Of a DNA stretch of 64,000 bases, positions 23,295 through 32,882 are shown piece by piece. The stretch's first letter is position 1. Each line of letters begins with the position of its first letter. A program made the position numbers and the translations under genes. Source of the stretch: Thermocrinis sp. (GTDB taxonomy: Bacteria > Aquificota > Aquificia > Aquificales > Aquificaceae); NCBI GenBank assembly GCA_028276475.1, contig JAPYWH010000003.1, forward strand, positions 22,304-86,303, in the 5' to 3' direction. The notes beneath the pieces were generated by a model, which was given only the letters and a program-made list of their open reading frames with translations, searched no databases and was not told the origin of the DNA.

Positions 23295-23912
23295 ATGAAA
23301 ATATTTCTGTCTCTTACTTTCATGATATTGGGCTTCTTATTGTTTGGATTGGGAATCTACACATCCTTTGAAATATACGCCATAAAGAAGCAAGAAAAAA
23401 TAAACGCAAATTTTGCCAGTTTTATGCTATCAGTGTATGAAGGTAAAGAGCTAAAGAATATAGACTATCCAGACCAAGGATTTTTTATATTTAAACCTGC
23501 CGAAGGAAAGATATACACATATGGTCAGGTATTTCAGAACCCTACGTATGTCAATATGTATTCGTCCTACCACAAAATATTGCCGTCTAAGGCAGAGGTA
23601 TATATATACACCAGAAAATACAATTTTGGAGAATATATAGAAGAAATGCTCAAAAACCCAACATCCCTTGGTATATCCTTGGCTGGATTAATACTATTTG
23701 CAATAGGCATTGTTTATATGCTAATCCCACAAGCCCAGCAGAAAAACACTGAAGTAAAAATAGTTGAAAAAACCTACCCACCGGATTTAGAAAGGAAGCT
23801 AAAGGCTGTTCGGCTGGCTATTGCTACCCACAGGATAATACCAAGGGAAAGTATTGAAGAGGCAAAAAGAATACTTGATAATATATTTAAAGAAATGGAG
23901 GTAAGAAAATGA
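23295..23912 (+). CDS. Uncharacterised two-helix membrane protein
   Basis: I do not recognise this 205-aa protein. It has an N-terminal transmembrane helix (FLSLTFMILGFLLFGLGIYT), an extracytoplasmic segment of about 85 residues rich in Tyr, Lys and Asn, a second helix (SLGISLAGLILFAIGIVYML, near 125-145) and a charged cytoplasmic tail of about 60 residues with helix-forming repeats (LERKLKAVRLAIATHRI). GGAGGATAAAG precedes the ATG. It lies 2 nt after the tldE-like gene and overlaps the next gene by 4 nt. The DNA is more AT-rich than its neighbours. A membrane partner for the downstream receiver-like protein is an inference from coupling. Confidence 0.75.
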   Translation: MKIFLSLTFMILGFLLFGLGIYTSFEIYAIKKQEKINANFASFMLSVYEGKELKNIDYPDQGFFIFKPAEGKIYTYGQVFQNPTYVNMYSSYHKILPSKAEVYIYTRKYNFGEYIEEMLKNPTSLGISLAGLILFAIGIVYMLIPQAQQKNTEVKIVEKTYPPDLERKLKAVRLAIATHRIIPRESIEEAKRILDNIFKEMEVRK

Positions 23913-25303
23913 AAGTATTGATGGTTTCCTTTGACAGAAGTTTAGTAGAACAGCTAAAGAATGCCCTCAGTGAATATGAAGTTATGGATGTTAAAAATGG
24001 GGAGGAGGCCCTTAGTTTGGCAACTCCATATTTTGACGTGATAATTTATGACGCAATATCGGGAGCCCTCTCCGAAGAAGATATAAACAATCTATATCTA
24101 CAGAAATTCAAGGATGCGAAGTTTGTGGTGCTTGTGGATGACCTGTTCCCTATAAATGCTCAAAATCTAAAACCACAAAAAAAGATGCTTATACCAAGGG
24201 AGAGCACCCTTGATCAAATTCTATCTGCTGTTATGGCGCCTGTTCAAGAAACAGAGGAATACCAATTGCCCACCTTAGAGCTTGAAATAGAAACCCACAA
24301 ACAGACTGTGGGAGAAGTAGATGGGGTGATAGAGATAACTCCCTCGCAACAGGAAAGCATACAAAAGCTATTCTTTGAAGAAGAGCTTAAACTTGCAGAA
24401 GCACACCCAGAATCAAAGGAGGAGGTTTCCCAATACATCCCCGAAAGTGCTCATCCACAGAAGAAGGTTGCAGTAGTGTCCTTTGATAGCACCCTGGCAG
24501 ATAGTATTACTCCCTTACTATCTGAAAATTTTGAGCCAGTTGTGGTAAGGTCCCTTAGAGACTTGGAAATTCCTTTAAAAGATGTAGATGGAGTTATATT
24601 TGATGCGATCTCAGGGCTTGCAGCAAAGAGGAGATTAATGGAATTAGCTAAAGACCATGATATAGCTCAAAAGCCCTTTTTAGTGTTGATAGACGAACTG
24701 TTTAACATAAACATAGATGATGTTCCGCTCATAAATAAGCACGCAATTTCAAGGGAAGAGAGCCCCAAGAAAATAGTAGAAAAATTTAAAGAAATCTTCG
24801 TTCCTTTGAAGAAAGAAGAAACAACACTTATTCAAATGCTCGGAGAACTACTTGAGAAGCAAGAAGCTGTGCAGGAAAAAGAAAAGGGTGTTGAACCTGA
24901 GGAATTCCTTCAAATCATTAAAAAACTTGAAATGCCTAGGTTAGAGGAAAGCCCATTGCCTATGGAAGAGTTCGCCTTTAAGGAACAAAAGGAAGAACCT
25001 ACCCCAGTCCCACAAATACCTATAGAGGAGGCTATGCCCACGGTAAGCGCTTCGCAACAGAAGACAGAAAGATTGGAAGATGTATTGAAAGGCGTGTCCT
25101 TGGAGGATATTAAGAAGGTGATAGAGGAAACCATTAAAGAGGAAATCAAAAGAGCCTTTGAAGGTTTTAATCCGAGCGACCTTGTTAGGGAACTCCTCAG
25201 GGAGGAACTCAAAAAGGGTATTGAATCAATACCGTTGGAAGGCATAATCAAAGAGATAACCTACGAGGTTCTTCGGGAAAGGCTCAGAGAGCTTATCACT
25301 TGA
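23909..25303 (+). CDS. Tandem degenerate receiver-domain protein with helical C terminus
   Basis: Protein of 464 aa with no family name I can give. Two repeats of about 115 residues (1-115 and 188-298) look like response-regulator receiver folds: each starts KVLMVSFD or KVAVVSFD, has VIIYDAISGA or VIFDAISGL where the phospho-Asp would sit, and LVDDLFPIN or LIDELFNIN further on. The usual acidic pair of beta-1 is reduced and the beta-5 Lys is Arg (PRES, SREES), so normal phosphorelay is doubtful. A Glu/Pro-rich linker leads to amphipathic helices (VIEETIKEEIKRAFEGF). No DNA-binding or enzymatic output domain is seen. It overlaps the upstream membrane protein. Confidence 0.75.
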   Translation: MKVLMVSFDRSLVEQLKNALSEYEVMDVKNGEEALSLATPYFDVIIYDAISGALSEEDINNLYLQKFKDAKFVVLVDDLFPINAQNLKPQKKMLIPRESTLDQILSAVMAPVQETEEYQLPTLELEIETHKQTVGEVDGVIEITPSQQESIQKLFFEEELKLAEAHPESKEEVSQYIPESAHPQKKVAVVSFDSTLADSITPLLSENFEPVVVRSLRDLEIPLKDVDGVIFDAISGLAAKRRLMELAKDHDIAQKPFLVLIDELFNINIDDVPLINKHAISREESPKKIVEKFKEIFVPLKKEETTLIQMLGELLEKQEAVQEKEKGVEPEEFLQIIKKLEMPRLEESPLPMEEFAFKEQKEEPTPVPQIPIEEAMPTVSASQQKTERLEDVLKGVSLEDIKKVIEETIKEEIKRAFEGFNPSDLVRELLREELKKGIESIPLEGIIKEITYEVLRERLRELIT

Positions 25304-27035
25304 AAAACATATACTCCTCTTCGTATTGTCCCCAAACGGTGGGAAAGTAATTTTCAAACTTATCTCTGGCTCCCACCATGCTCTTTGGAGTAGCCAAGAA
25401 TATGAGAGGTTGCTCTTTGGCTATTATTCTGTATGCTTGCCTGTATAGCTCAATTCTTTCTTCTCTGTTTAGCACGGAAGAAGCCATGTCAAAGAGTTCA
25501 TCCACCTCTTTCTCCCAAACTGTAGCTGGTGTTCTTTGCCTTGGGTTCCACATATGCAGGGTGCCCGAAGAGTGCCACACGTTCCTGCCAAAGTGTGGGT
25601 CCAAGGAACCAGTGAGACCTATTATTACAGCCTCCCACTGGTAGGGAGGGGTGGTGAGCCTGCGCACCAGAGCGTTAAAATCTACAGGGTTAAAAATTAC
25701 CTTTATACCCAACTTCTCCAGATCTTCCTTTATCATGTTTCCTATGGCTTGTCTTTCTTTGTTTTCTGCATTGGTGAGGAGGATGATCTCCACGGTGTTT
25801 CCCTCTGGGTCCTCAAGCCAGCCATCCTTATTTCTGTCTGAAAAGCCAAGTTCCTCTAAAAGCTTTCTGGCGGTTTTTAGGTCATAAGGGATTTCTGGGA
25901 ACAGTCCCTCGTAATAGTAAGGTCTGTTGGCGGGTGTGATGGGTCCATAAAGGGGCTGTGCCAAACCATTATAGACGAGCAGACTAATTCCAGAGCGGTC
26001 TATTGCCATAGAGATTGCCCTTCTGAATTGGGAGTTTTGGAACCAACGTAGCTTATACTTGGGAATGTCCGCCTGCGGGTTTTGGTTAAAAACAAGGAAG
26101 GTAGTGGATGGAGTAGGTCCCAAGTCAAAAAGGCTGATACCCTTCAAGCGAACTACAGTCATAAGGTCTGTGGGCCTGATGCCATGATAGTCTGCCTTGC
26201 CGGTGGAGAACATGAGCAGGGCTGTGTCTGGGTCTTGGACTATGTATGCTATTTTTCTTTTTATGTATGGTAGCCCTTTGCCCTCTTCGTCCTTTCTATA
26301 ATAGTAGGGGTTTGCCTCATACTCCACCAGCTGTCCTTTTATGTATCTCTTTAGCTTGTAGGGTCCCGTGCCCACGATCTCCTCTGGGTTTGTGCTCACA
26401 TTCCAAGCCTGCATAAAGGTCCCTTCTTTGACAAACTTTTCCAGCTTATGCTTGGGTAAGATGGGACTTGCCAGGATGCCAAGAAAGGGTGCAAAGGGCT
26501 TTGGAAGCCTAAACTCAAGGGTGTATGAGTCTATTGCCCTTACAAAGTTCTCCACATCCCTTTCTTCTCTGAGAACTCCCCTGAGCATGTCTGCAGTAGA
26601 GTTAGGAATGTTTTTGTTGAGATAGACATCCCTGTATGTGAAAACCACATCCTCTGCGGTAAAGGGCTTCCCATCGCTCCACTTAACATCTTTCCTTAGC
26701 TTTACCACATACCTTTTTCCGTCCTCAGAGGCTAAAATGCTTTCTGCCAAGTCAGGCTCATACTCCATAGTTTTTAGGTTCAGCCTTGTTAGCCCACTGA
26801 AAAGGTCCGAGAGCACTGCGGTGGAGCTTGTCTCTTGGGCAAGGGCGGGGTTCAAGGTCTTTGGATCTCCCAAAAGTATGTAATAGAGAGTTCCCCCTTC
26901 TTTGCCTACCTTTACCTCAAACTTGGATGGGTCCACGTTTTTCATGCTCACCGAGTAAGCCTTCGGAGAAGATAAAAGATGAAAGGGCAAAAAGGCAAAG
27001 AACACAAAGAGAATGGCGTAAAAGACCTCCCTCAT
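25296..27035 (-). CDS. ABC transporter substrate-binding protein, family 5 (peptide type)
   Basis: Extracytoplasmic solute-binding protein of 579 aa. A signal peptide (FYAILFVFFAFLPFHLLSS) is followed by the SBP_bac_5 fold with LYYILLGDPKTLNPALAQE, SDLFSGLTRLN, the signature KWSDGKPFTAEDVVFTYRD (about 150) and GTGPYKLKRY. Family members bind oligopeptides, dipeptides, nickel or sugars; the ligand cannot be told. No permease or ATPase genes lie nearby, so it is an orphan binding protein. The lipobox Cys is absent, suggesting a soluble periplasmic form. Its start overlaps the dxr stop by 4 nt. Confidence 0.92.
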   Translation of the reverse strand: MREVFYAILFVFFAFLPFHLLSSPKAYSVSMKNVDPSKFEVKVGKEGGTLYYILLGDPKTLNPALAQETSSTAVLSDLFSGLTRLNLKTMEYEPDLAESILASEDGKRYVVKLRKDVKWSDGKPFTAEDVVFTYRDVYLNKNIPNSTADMLRGVLREERDVENFVRAIDSYTLEFRLPKPFAPFLGILASPILPKHKLEKFVKEGTFMQAWNVSTNPEEIVGTGPYKLKRYIKGQLVEYEANPYYYRKDEEGKGLPYIKRKIAYIVQDPDTALLMFSTGKADYHGIRPTDLMTVVRLKGISLFDLGPTPSTTFLVFNQNPQADIPKYKLRWFQNSQFRRAISMAIDRSGISLLVYNGLAQPLYGPITPANRPYYYEGLFPEIPYDLKTARKLLEELGFSDRNKDGWLEDPEGNTVEIILLTNAENKERQAIGNMIKEDLEKLGIKVIFNPVDFNALVRRLTTPPYQWEAVIIGLTGSLDPHFGRNVWHSSGTLHMWNPRQRTPATVWEKEVDELFDMASSVLNREERIELYRQAYRIIAKEQPLIFLATPKSMVGARDKFENYFPTVWGQYEEEYMFFK

Positions 27036-28165
27036 AGCACTCTGCCCAACACTTCATCCACCTTTTTGTAGCCCCACTCTACCGCTTGGATGATCTCCTC
27101 TACGGTTTCTGGGTCTCTTATGCTAACAGAAGAGAGCACCTCCTCCACCAATGGGACTATTTTATCAAAGCTTATGCGTTCCTCCAAAAAGAGCTCCACC
27201 GCCCTCTCGTCCGCACCCAAAAGCACGGGCACATAAACACCTCCCATCCTTGCGACCCATTCACACAGGGACAAAGCCCTGAACTTTTGCCTGTCCACCC
27301 TTTCAAAAACTATGGGAGAAAGCTCAAAAAGGCTAACCTCTCTGAAGGGATTGTCTCGCCTTTCGGGATAAAAAATGGCGTTCATTATAGGAATTTTCAT
27401 GTCGGGCGGAGAAACCTGAAAGAGAAAACTGCCATCTCTTAACTTTATGGCTCCATGCACCAGGCTCTTGGGATGGATCACCACCTCTATAAGGTCTGGG
27501 TCCAAACCAAAAAGTGCCTTAGCCTCCAAAAGTTCTATGCCCTTGTTCATCAAAGTGGCAGAATCTACTGTGATCTTCTGTCCCATCTGCCAGGTGGGAT
27601 GATTTAGGGCTTGGGCGGGTTTTACCTTTGAAAGCTCCTCAATGGGCGTGTCCTTGAAGGGACCACCGGAGGCGGTAAGATAGACCTTTTTTATCTCTTT
27701 CCTGTCTGTCATTGAAAGCAGTTGAAAAAGGGCGTTGTGTTCGCTATCCACGGGCACCACATTTTCTGACTTTTCTCTGATTAACCCATCCAAACAGACC
27801 ACAGATTCCTTGTTGCTGGCAAGTAGCATCTTGTTCTTTGAGAGCACAAGAAAGGTAGGCAAAAGCCCATCTATGCCCGAAATGGCGTTCAAAACCCTTT
27901 CAGATTCCTCCACAACAGCCAGCAAACCCTCTTCACCTTTCAAATACACACACTCCCTCGGGAGACTTTCAAGCCAATCCTTTTCGGGCTCCTGATAGGA
28001 CACCACATACTTAGGCTTAAACTCCCTTGCCTGATTTAGCAGTTTATCCGATGCCCTCCTTGCCACCAAACCCACCAGTTCAATATCCTGCCTGTATGCC
28101 CTAACCACATCTAGGGCTTGCGTGCCCACCGAGCCAGTAGAACCTAATATGCTCAGTTTCATCAT
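27032..28165 (-). CDS. dxr: 1-deoxy-D-xylulose 5-phosphate reductoisomerase
   Basis: Second enzyme of the MEP isoprenoid pathway (DXP to MEP, NADPH and divalent metal). It shows the NADPH loop ILGSTGSVGTQALDVV at the N terminus, LLASNKESVV, PVDSEHNALFQ with the metal ligands, and HPTWQMGQKITVDSATLMNK around the active site. I start at ATG 28165 (MMKLSILGSTG), the family-typical position. An upstream ATG at 28210 with AAGG 6 nt before it would add 15 residues and lies 9 nt from the pabB stop. ispA elsewhere in the window serves the same pathway. Confidence 0.95.
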   Translation of the reverse strand: MMKLSILGSTGSVGTQALDVVRAYRQDIELVGLVARRASDKLLNQAREFKPKYVVSYQEPEKDWLESLPRECVYLKGEEGLLAVVEESERVLNAISGIDGLLPTFLVLSKNKMLLASNKESVVCLDGLIREKSENVVPVDSEHNALFQLLSMTDRKEIKKVYLTASGGPFKDTPIEELSKVKPAQALNHPTWQMGQKITVDSATLMNKGIELLEAKALFGLDPDLIEVVIHPKSLVHGAIKLRDGSFLFQVSPPDMKIPIMNAIFYPERRDNPFREVSLFELSPIVFERVDRQKFRALSLCEWVARMGGVYVPVLLGADERAVELFLEERISFDKIVPLVEEVLSSVSIRDPETVEEIIQAVEWGYKKVDEVLGRVL

Positions 28166-28219
28166 TGGGATATTAATTATACGAGCTTCCTTTAACTCCA
28201 CAAGGTTCATCAGGAACCT

Positions 28220-29236
28220 TTACGTAGACCAAAAGGCTTTTGCTTTGCTTAGGGTTTCCTCCCACTCCCTCTTTTCATCCGAATCATACACAATACCCGA
28301 GCCCGCGTAATAAGAAAGCTCTTGCCCAATGCCAAAGGCTGTTCTGATGAGAACGCATAGGGTAAAGTCTTCATTCCAAACAAAGCCTGCGCACCCGCAG
28401 TAATAGTCCCTCGGATGGGGCTCCAAAGCGTCTATTAGTTCCACCGCCTTTTTCTTTGGTGCGCCCGTCACCGAGGCAGGGGGAAATGTGTTGAGTAGAA
28501 TCTCCTCAAGGTCTTTGTCCGTCTGTGCCACCACAGTGGAGTGCATTTGGCACAGGGTTGTGTATTTTTCCACCTTAAAGATCTCCTCTACCTTTACACT
28601 GCCCACCTTTGCCACCCTTGAAAGGTCATTTCTCATCATATCAAGGATCATCAAATTCTCTGCCTTATCCTTTTGGCTATTTTGTAAAGCGTCTTCACTC
28701 TCGGCGGTTCCCTTTATGGGCTTGCTCTTTATTAGCCCTCCCTTTTTCTCCAAAAAGAGCTCCATTGAACCGCTTAGGATGTAAAAGTCTTTCAGGTCAA
28801 GAAAAAAGGCGTAGGGGGTAGGTTGCCTTTCAAAGAATTTCAAGAAGAGGTCCAAGGGATAACCTTCCAGTTTAAAGTCCATCCTCGTCGAAAGGTTAAG
28901 CTGATAGACTGTGCCCTTTTCAATCTCCTCTTTTAACCTTCTGACTTTCTCTATGTACTCCTTCTCGTTCAAGGAAAAGCCCTTCAGGCTCAGTTTAAAA
29001 GGCTTGGGTCTTAGTTCAAACTCAACAGGTTCTCCCGCCTCCACGAAAACAATGGAAGGGAAAGAGGATGCCTTTACCTTTACACCAAGGGTCTCTTCTG
29101 AGAGCTTATAAGAGATGACTACAAAACCCTTTCTTTCCTTTAACTCCAAAAGGGAGTTGAAAAACTTCACTTCCTTGATGGGAAATTTATAAAGTTTGTT
29201 AGACTTTCCTAAAAATCCGCCCGATGCTAAGAGCAT
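28220..29236 (-). CDS. pabB: Aminodeoxychorismate synthase component I
   Basis: Chorismate-utilising enzyme of folate synthesis, 338 aa. It lacks most of the N-terminal domain of longer PabB/TrpE proteins but keeps the catalytic core: EEIEKGTVYQLNLSTRMDF, SGSMELFLEKKGG, the PIKGTAE motif whose Lys distinguishes aminodeoxychorismate synthase from anthranilate synthase, MILDMMRNDLSRVAKVGSV and FPPASVTGAPKKKAVELI. A glutamine amidotransferase subunit (PabA) is not adjacent. It lies between the macro-domain gene (no gap) and dxr and appears to be in one operon with them. Confidence 0.92.
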   Translation of the reverse strand: MLLASGGFLGKSNKLYKFPIKEVKFFNSLLELKERKGFVVISYKLSEETLGVKVKASSFPSIVFVEAGEPVEFELRPKPFKLSLKGFSLNEKEYIEKVRRLKEEIEKGTVYQLNLSTRMDFKLEGYPLDLFLKFFERQPTPYAFFLDLKDFYILSGSMELFLEKKGGLIKSKPIKGTAESEDALQNSQKDKAENLMILDMMRNDLSRVAKVGSVKVEEIFKVEKYTTLCQMHSTVVAQTDKDLEEILLNTFPPASVTGAPKKKAVELIDALEPHPRDYYCGCAGFVWNEDFTLCVLIRTAFGIGQELSYYAGSGIVYDSDEKREWEETLSKAKAFWST

Positions 29237-29725
29237 TCAAAGGTTCTTCTGCCAAGCTTGAACCATCTCTGGGTCTATATCCACCAGAATGACCTTCTTT
29301 AGGCTCTTGGGTTTGAAGTTTTTTATTTCCTCAAGCATTGCCTTTGCGGAGAGTTCCTTGGGAAGTCCGCCCACACCCGTGCCCATTCCGGGCATCGCCA
29401 AGGTCTCAAAGCCCAAGCGGTCCGCCAACTCTAAGCTTGCCCTCACCGCCTTCCTCACCTTTTCCTCCGAGCTGTCCATGGCGGGCTTTTCCATGGTGGG
29501 CGCGTGGATCACTCCTTTGAATTTTAGCTTGCCTGGGGTGGTAAGCACTGCAGAGCCAACCGGAATGGGTGCCTTTTGCACCGCCTCCTTTTCTATCTCC
29601 TCTCCTCCAAACCGCTTTATCACACCCGCCACACCACCACCCATAAGTCCCAAGGAGTTGGCGGGATTAACGATCACATCCGCATCCACTTCAAGGATGC
29701 TACCTTTGATTACTTCTATTTGCAT
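29237..29725 (-). CDS. Macro-domain (ADP-ribose binding) protein
   Basis: Stand-alone macro domain of 162 aa. VDVIVNPANSLGLMGGGVAG contains the NxxN and GGG loops that bind ADP-ribose, and TLAMPGMGTGVGGLP forms the second phosphate loop. Family members hydrolyse O-acetyl-ADP-ribose, ADP-ribose-1-phosphate or protein ADP-ribose. It is the first gene of a macro-pabB-dxr-SBP run and is divergent from flhA with only 18 bp between the starts. Confidence 0.93.
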   Translation of the reverse strand: MQIEVIKGSILEVDADVIVNPANSLGLMGGGVAGVIKRFGGEEIEKEAVQKAPIPVGSAVLTTPGKLKFKGVIHAPTMEKPAMDSSEEKVRKAVRASLELADRLGFETLAMPGMGTGVGGLPKELSAKAMLEEIKNFKPKSLKKVILVDIDPEMVQAWQKNL

Positions 29726-29730
29726 GAGAT

Positions 29731-29741
29731 TTAAAATTTTA
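29731..29741. promoter_or_regulatory. TTAAAATTTTA in the 18-bp divergent gap, flhA and macro gene
   Basis: The near-palindrome TTAAAATTTTA offers TAAAAT on the plus strand 6 nt before flhA and TAAAAT on the minus strand 10 nt before the macro gene. The gap is too small for separate leaders, so both -35 regions must lie in the opposite gene and at least flhA should be leaderless. Confidence 0.42.
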
Positions 29742-29743
29742 GC

Positions 29744-31780
29744 ATGAACATTACCCAGGGATGGGTGCTTTTGGCTTTTGTGGTGATACTGGGTGCCATA
29801 ATTTTGCCCATTCCTGCCCTGCTTCTTGATGTGCTTTTGGCATTAAGTATAACTTTTTCTTTGACGGTTTTAACGCTTACCGCCTTTATAAAAGAGCCTT
29901 TGGAACTTTCAGCCTTTCCCTCTATACTGCTTTTGGGAACACTCCTTAGGCTATCTTTAAACATTGCCGCAGCAAGAAGGATTCTACTTTACGGTCATGA
30001 GGGCACCTCTGCTGCGGGGCACATAATAGAGGGTTTTGGTAAGTTTGTTGTGGGTGGGGATGTAGTGGTGGGCTTGGTGGTATTTTTGATCTTCATAGTC
30101 ATAAACTTTGTGGTTATTACAAGGGGTGCGGAGAGGATCTCAGAGGTGGCAGCGAGATTTACCTTGGACGCCATGCCCGGAAAGCAGATGAGCATAGACG
30201 CGGACCTCAACGCCGGGCTGATCTCTGAGGAAGAAGCCCGTAGGAGAAGGGCACAGTTAGAGCAGGAGGCATCCTTTTACGGTGCCATGGACGGTGCCAG
30301 CAAGTTCATAAGGGGAGACGCCATTGCCGCATTGATAATACTCTTTTTGAGCTTGGTGGGCGGTCTTATAGTAGGCATAGTCCTTAAAGGCATGCCTTTT
30401 TCCGATGCGGTTTCTACCTATACCTTGCTAACGGTGGGCGAAGGTCTCGCAAGCCAAATACCCGCTTTGATGCTTTCCACTTCTGCAGGTATAGTGGTAA
30501 CAAAGTCCTCCTCCAAAGATCAGCTGGGAAATGTTCTGCTTCAGGAGTTTTCCAAAGAACCCAGGGTGTTCCTCTTTTCCTCTGCCCTCCTGACGTTTAT
30601 AGGGCTCATTCCGGGATTTCCTAAGGTTCCCTTTTTCTTCATGGCTGGGCTTTTAGGAGGACTTTACTATCTGCTGAAAAAGAGCCTTCAGGAAAGGGAG
30701 CTAAAAGAACTGGAAAAGCTTTTGGTGGAACAGAAAAAACCACCCGAAAAGACGGAAGAGGAGGTCATCACACAACCGGAGACCCTTGCCTTTGAGATAG
30801 GCTATGGGCTTGTGCCCTTGGTGGATGAGTCTCAGGGTGGAGACCTTCCAGAGAGGATAAAATCCATGAGAAAGCAAATAGCCCGAGAATTTGGTGTGGT
30901 AGTTCCTTTGGTGCATATAAGGGACAACCTAACCCTCAGACCCTATCAATACAGAATACTCATAAGGGGGCTTGAGATCAGTAGCTACGAGGTAATGCCA
31001 AACAGATACCTGGCAATAGACTTGGGAAATGTGAGAGGGAGCATTGAGGGTGTGGAAACCTACGAGCCTGCCTTCAACTTAAAAGCCTACTGGATCACAG
31101 AGGACATGAGAGAAAAGGCTCAAAGGCTGGGCTATATGGTGGTGGATGTAAGCACCGCCATAATTACACATCTTTCTGAAGTAATAAAGAGAAACCTTCA
31201 CGAGATCCTTGGTAGGGGTGAGGTTATAGAACTGGTGGAGAACCTCACCAGGAAGTATCCAAAGGCTATGCAGGGGCTCGTGCCGGATGTGATACCCATC
31301 TCTATTCTACACAGAACACTGCAGAACCTTTTAAGCGAGGGCATCCCAATAAACGACCTTCTAACCATAGTGGAGACCTTGGCAGACTATGTGGAACAAA
31401 CAAAGGACCCAGACCTGCTTACTGAATACGTCAGGCAGAGGCTTGCAAAGAGGATCACAAGGCTATATCTAACGGACAATGTCCTTTACGCACTGATAAT
31501 CTCTCCCAGGTTGGAGGCAAAGCTCAGTGCATTCTTGCAAGAGGGAAAGGAGGAGGAGTTCCTTGACCTGCTTATAAACAAAATATATCCCAAGCTAAAC
31601 CCAGAAATTTCAAAGTTTGTCCAATACCAAGCCAAACCAGTGTTGATAACCGCCACAAACCTGAGAAGGCACATCAAAAAAGTCCTGTCCGCATACCTCC
31701 CCCAACTTGCGGTTTTATCTTATAATGAAATTGACAGGCAGGTAAACCTAAAAGTTCTGGGTGTCGTAGATGAAGATTAA
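29744..31780 (+). CDS. flhA: Flagellar export apparatus protein FlhA
   Basis: Export-gate protein of 678 aa. The N-terminal third has about eight membrane helices with the FHIPEP region ([40 protein letters not shown]), followed by a large cytoplasmic domain (about 330-678) that docks substrate-chaperone complexes. It uses the proton-motive force together with FliPQR-FlhB, which is encoded 8 kb away. The ATG has no Shine-Dalgarno but lies 6 nt after TAAAAT. It overlaps flhF by 11 nt. Confidence 0.97.
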   Translation: MNITQGWVLLAFVVILGAIILPIPALLLDVLLALSITFSLTVLTLTAFIKEPLELSAFPSILLLGTLLRLSLNIAAARRILLYGHEGTSAAGHIIEGFGKFVVGGDVVVGLVVFLIFIVINFVVITRGAERISEVAARFTLDAMPGKQMSIDADLNAGLISEEEARRRRAQLEQEASFYGAMDGASKFIRGDAIAALIILFLSLVGGLIVGIVLKGMPFSDAVSTYTLLTVGEGLASQIPALMLSTSAGIVVTKSSSKDQLGNVLLQEFSKEPRVFLFSSALLTFIGLIPGFPKVPFFFMAGLLGGLYYLLKKSLQERELKELEKLLVEQKKPPEKTEEEVITQPETLAFEIGYGLVPLVDESQGGDLPERIKSMRKQIAREFGVVVPLVHIRDNLTLRPYQYRILIRGLEISSYEVMPNRYLAIDLGNVRGSIEGVETYEPAFNLKAYWITEDMREKAQRLGYMVVDVSTAIITHLSEVIKRNLHEILGRGEVIELVENLTRKYPKAMQGLVPDVIPISILHRTLQNLLSEGIPINDLLTIVETLADYVEQTKDPDLLTEYVRQRLAKRITRLYLTDNVLYALIISPRLEAKLSAFLQEGKEEEFLDLLINKIYPKLNPEISKFVQYQAKPVLITATNLRRHIKKVLSAYLPQLAVLSYNEIDRQVNLKVLGVVDED

Positions 31781-32882
31781 AAAATTGGTGGTGGACTCCC
31801 TTCAGGAGGCAGTGGAGGAGGTGAGAAATCTCTACGGACCAGACGCCACCATACTATCCACAAGGATCATAAAGAAAAGGTTGATACCCTTTTTGCCCTT
31901 TATCTCCCGTTCCCAATTGGAGGTTACCATAGGCATCCCAGATACAGAAGATTTTTCTAACCATCTTAAAAGCCAAGATAGCGTTTATGAAGAGATCAAC
32001 AAACTAAAAGAAAGCCTAAGGGAGGTGGTTGAATTAGTCAAAAAGCAAAAGGGAGAGACTCCAGAGGAAACAAAACCTATAGAAAGCGAATACTCTCTGA
32101 GGGCGCTAAATCTTATGAACAAACTTATAAACAGAGGTGTTGCAAGGGATGTGGCAAAGGCGATCATTGACGCAGGGAGTGGTTATGACTACGAGTTAAG
32201 GCGTTTGGACTTGAAGGGAGAAACATACGAATCCTTAAAGATGGGTTTTGAAAGCACCTTGAATTTGGTTAGGGATTTTGAAAGTTCCCTACAGGATTTT
32301 AAGATCATAGCCTTGGTGGGCCCAACGGGTGTGGGGAAAACTACAACGGTGGCAAAGCTTGCCTATTACATAAAGGAGCTTGGAAAAAAGGTGGGTGTTA
32401 TAACCATAGACAGCTACAGGGTGGGTGCAGTTCAACAGTTAAAAACATTTATTAGCATTATGGAATTGCCCTTCAGAACCGCAGACACTCCCCAAAGATT
32501 GAGAGAATGCATAGGAGAGCTTTCTTCCATGGATGTTGTACTTGTGGATACTGGTGGAAGAAGCCATTATGATGACATAAAGGTAAAGGAATTGGTGCCC
32601 TTTTTTAACAAACTGCTCACCTTGGAAATATACTTTACGGTAAGCGCCAACATGGACGAAAGGGTCATGGCGGAAGCGTTGGAAAGGTTTAGTGTATTGC
32701 CCATAAAAGGGCTAATATTCACAAAGATGGACGAAACCCTCTACCACGGCTATGTTTTGAACCTTGCTTACCGCACCAAACTGCCCATACTCTGCTGGAC
32801 AACTGGACAGCGGGTTCCGAAGGACCTGGTAATGGCAAACTATGAATACCTTACCAAACTCTTTCTGAAGGTGGAAGAGTAA
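31770..32882 (+). CDS. flhF: Flagellar biosynthesis GTPase FlhF
   Basis: SRP-family GTPase of 370 aa that sets flagellar position. After an N-terminal B domain starting [20 protein letters not shown] come an N domain of helices and the G domain with [20 protein letters not shown] near 190, [17 protein letters not shown] and VLVDTGGRS. The sequence ends in the expected FTKMDET region and C-terminal helix. It is followed immediately by FlhG, its usual activating partner. Overlaps join flhA, flhF and flhG in one transcript. Confidence 0.96.
   Translation: MKIKKLVVDSLQEAVEEVRNLYGPDATILSTRIIKKRLIPFLPFISRSQLEVTIGIPDTEDFSNHLKSQDSVYEEINKLKESLREVVELVKKQKGETPEETKPIESEYSLRALNLMNKLINRGVARDVAKAIIDAGSGYDYELRRLDLKGETYESLKMGFESTLNLVRDFESSLQDFKIIALVGPTGVGKTTTVAKLAYYIKELGKKVGVITIDSYRVGAVQQLKTFISIMELPFRTADTPQRLRECIGELSSMDVVLVDTGGRSHYDDIKVKELVPFFNKLLTLEIYFTVSANMDERVMAEALERFSVLPIKGLIFTKMDETLYHGYVLNLAYRTKLPILCWTTGQRVPKDLVMANYEYLTKLFLKVEE

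Noticed and set aside
30701-30916. Small minus-strand ORF inside flhA
   Set aside because: Shadow of the FlhA linker region; no ribosome-binding site or homology pattern.
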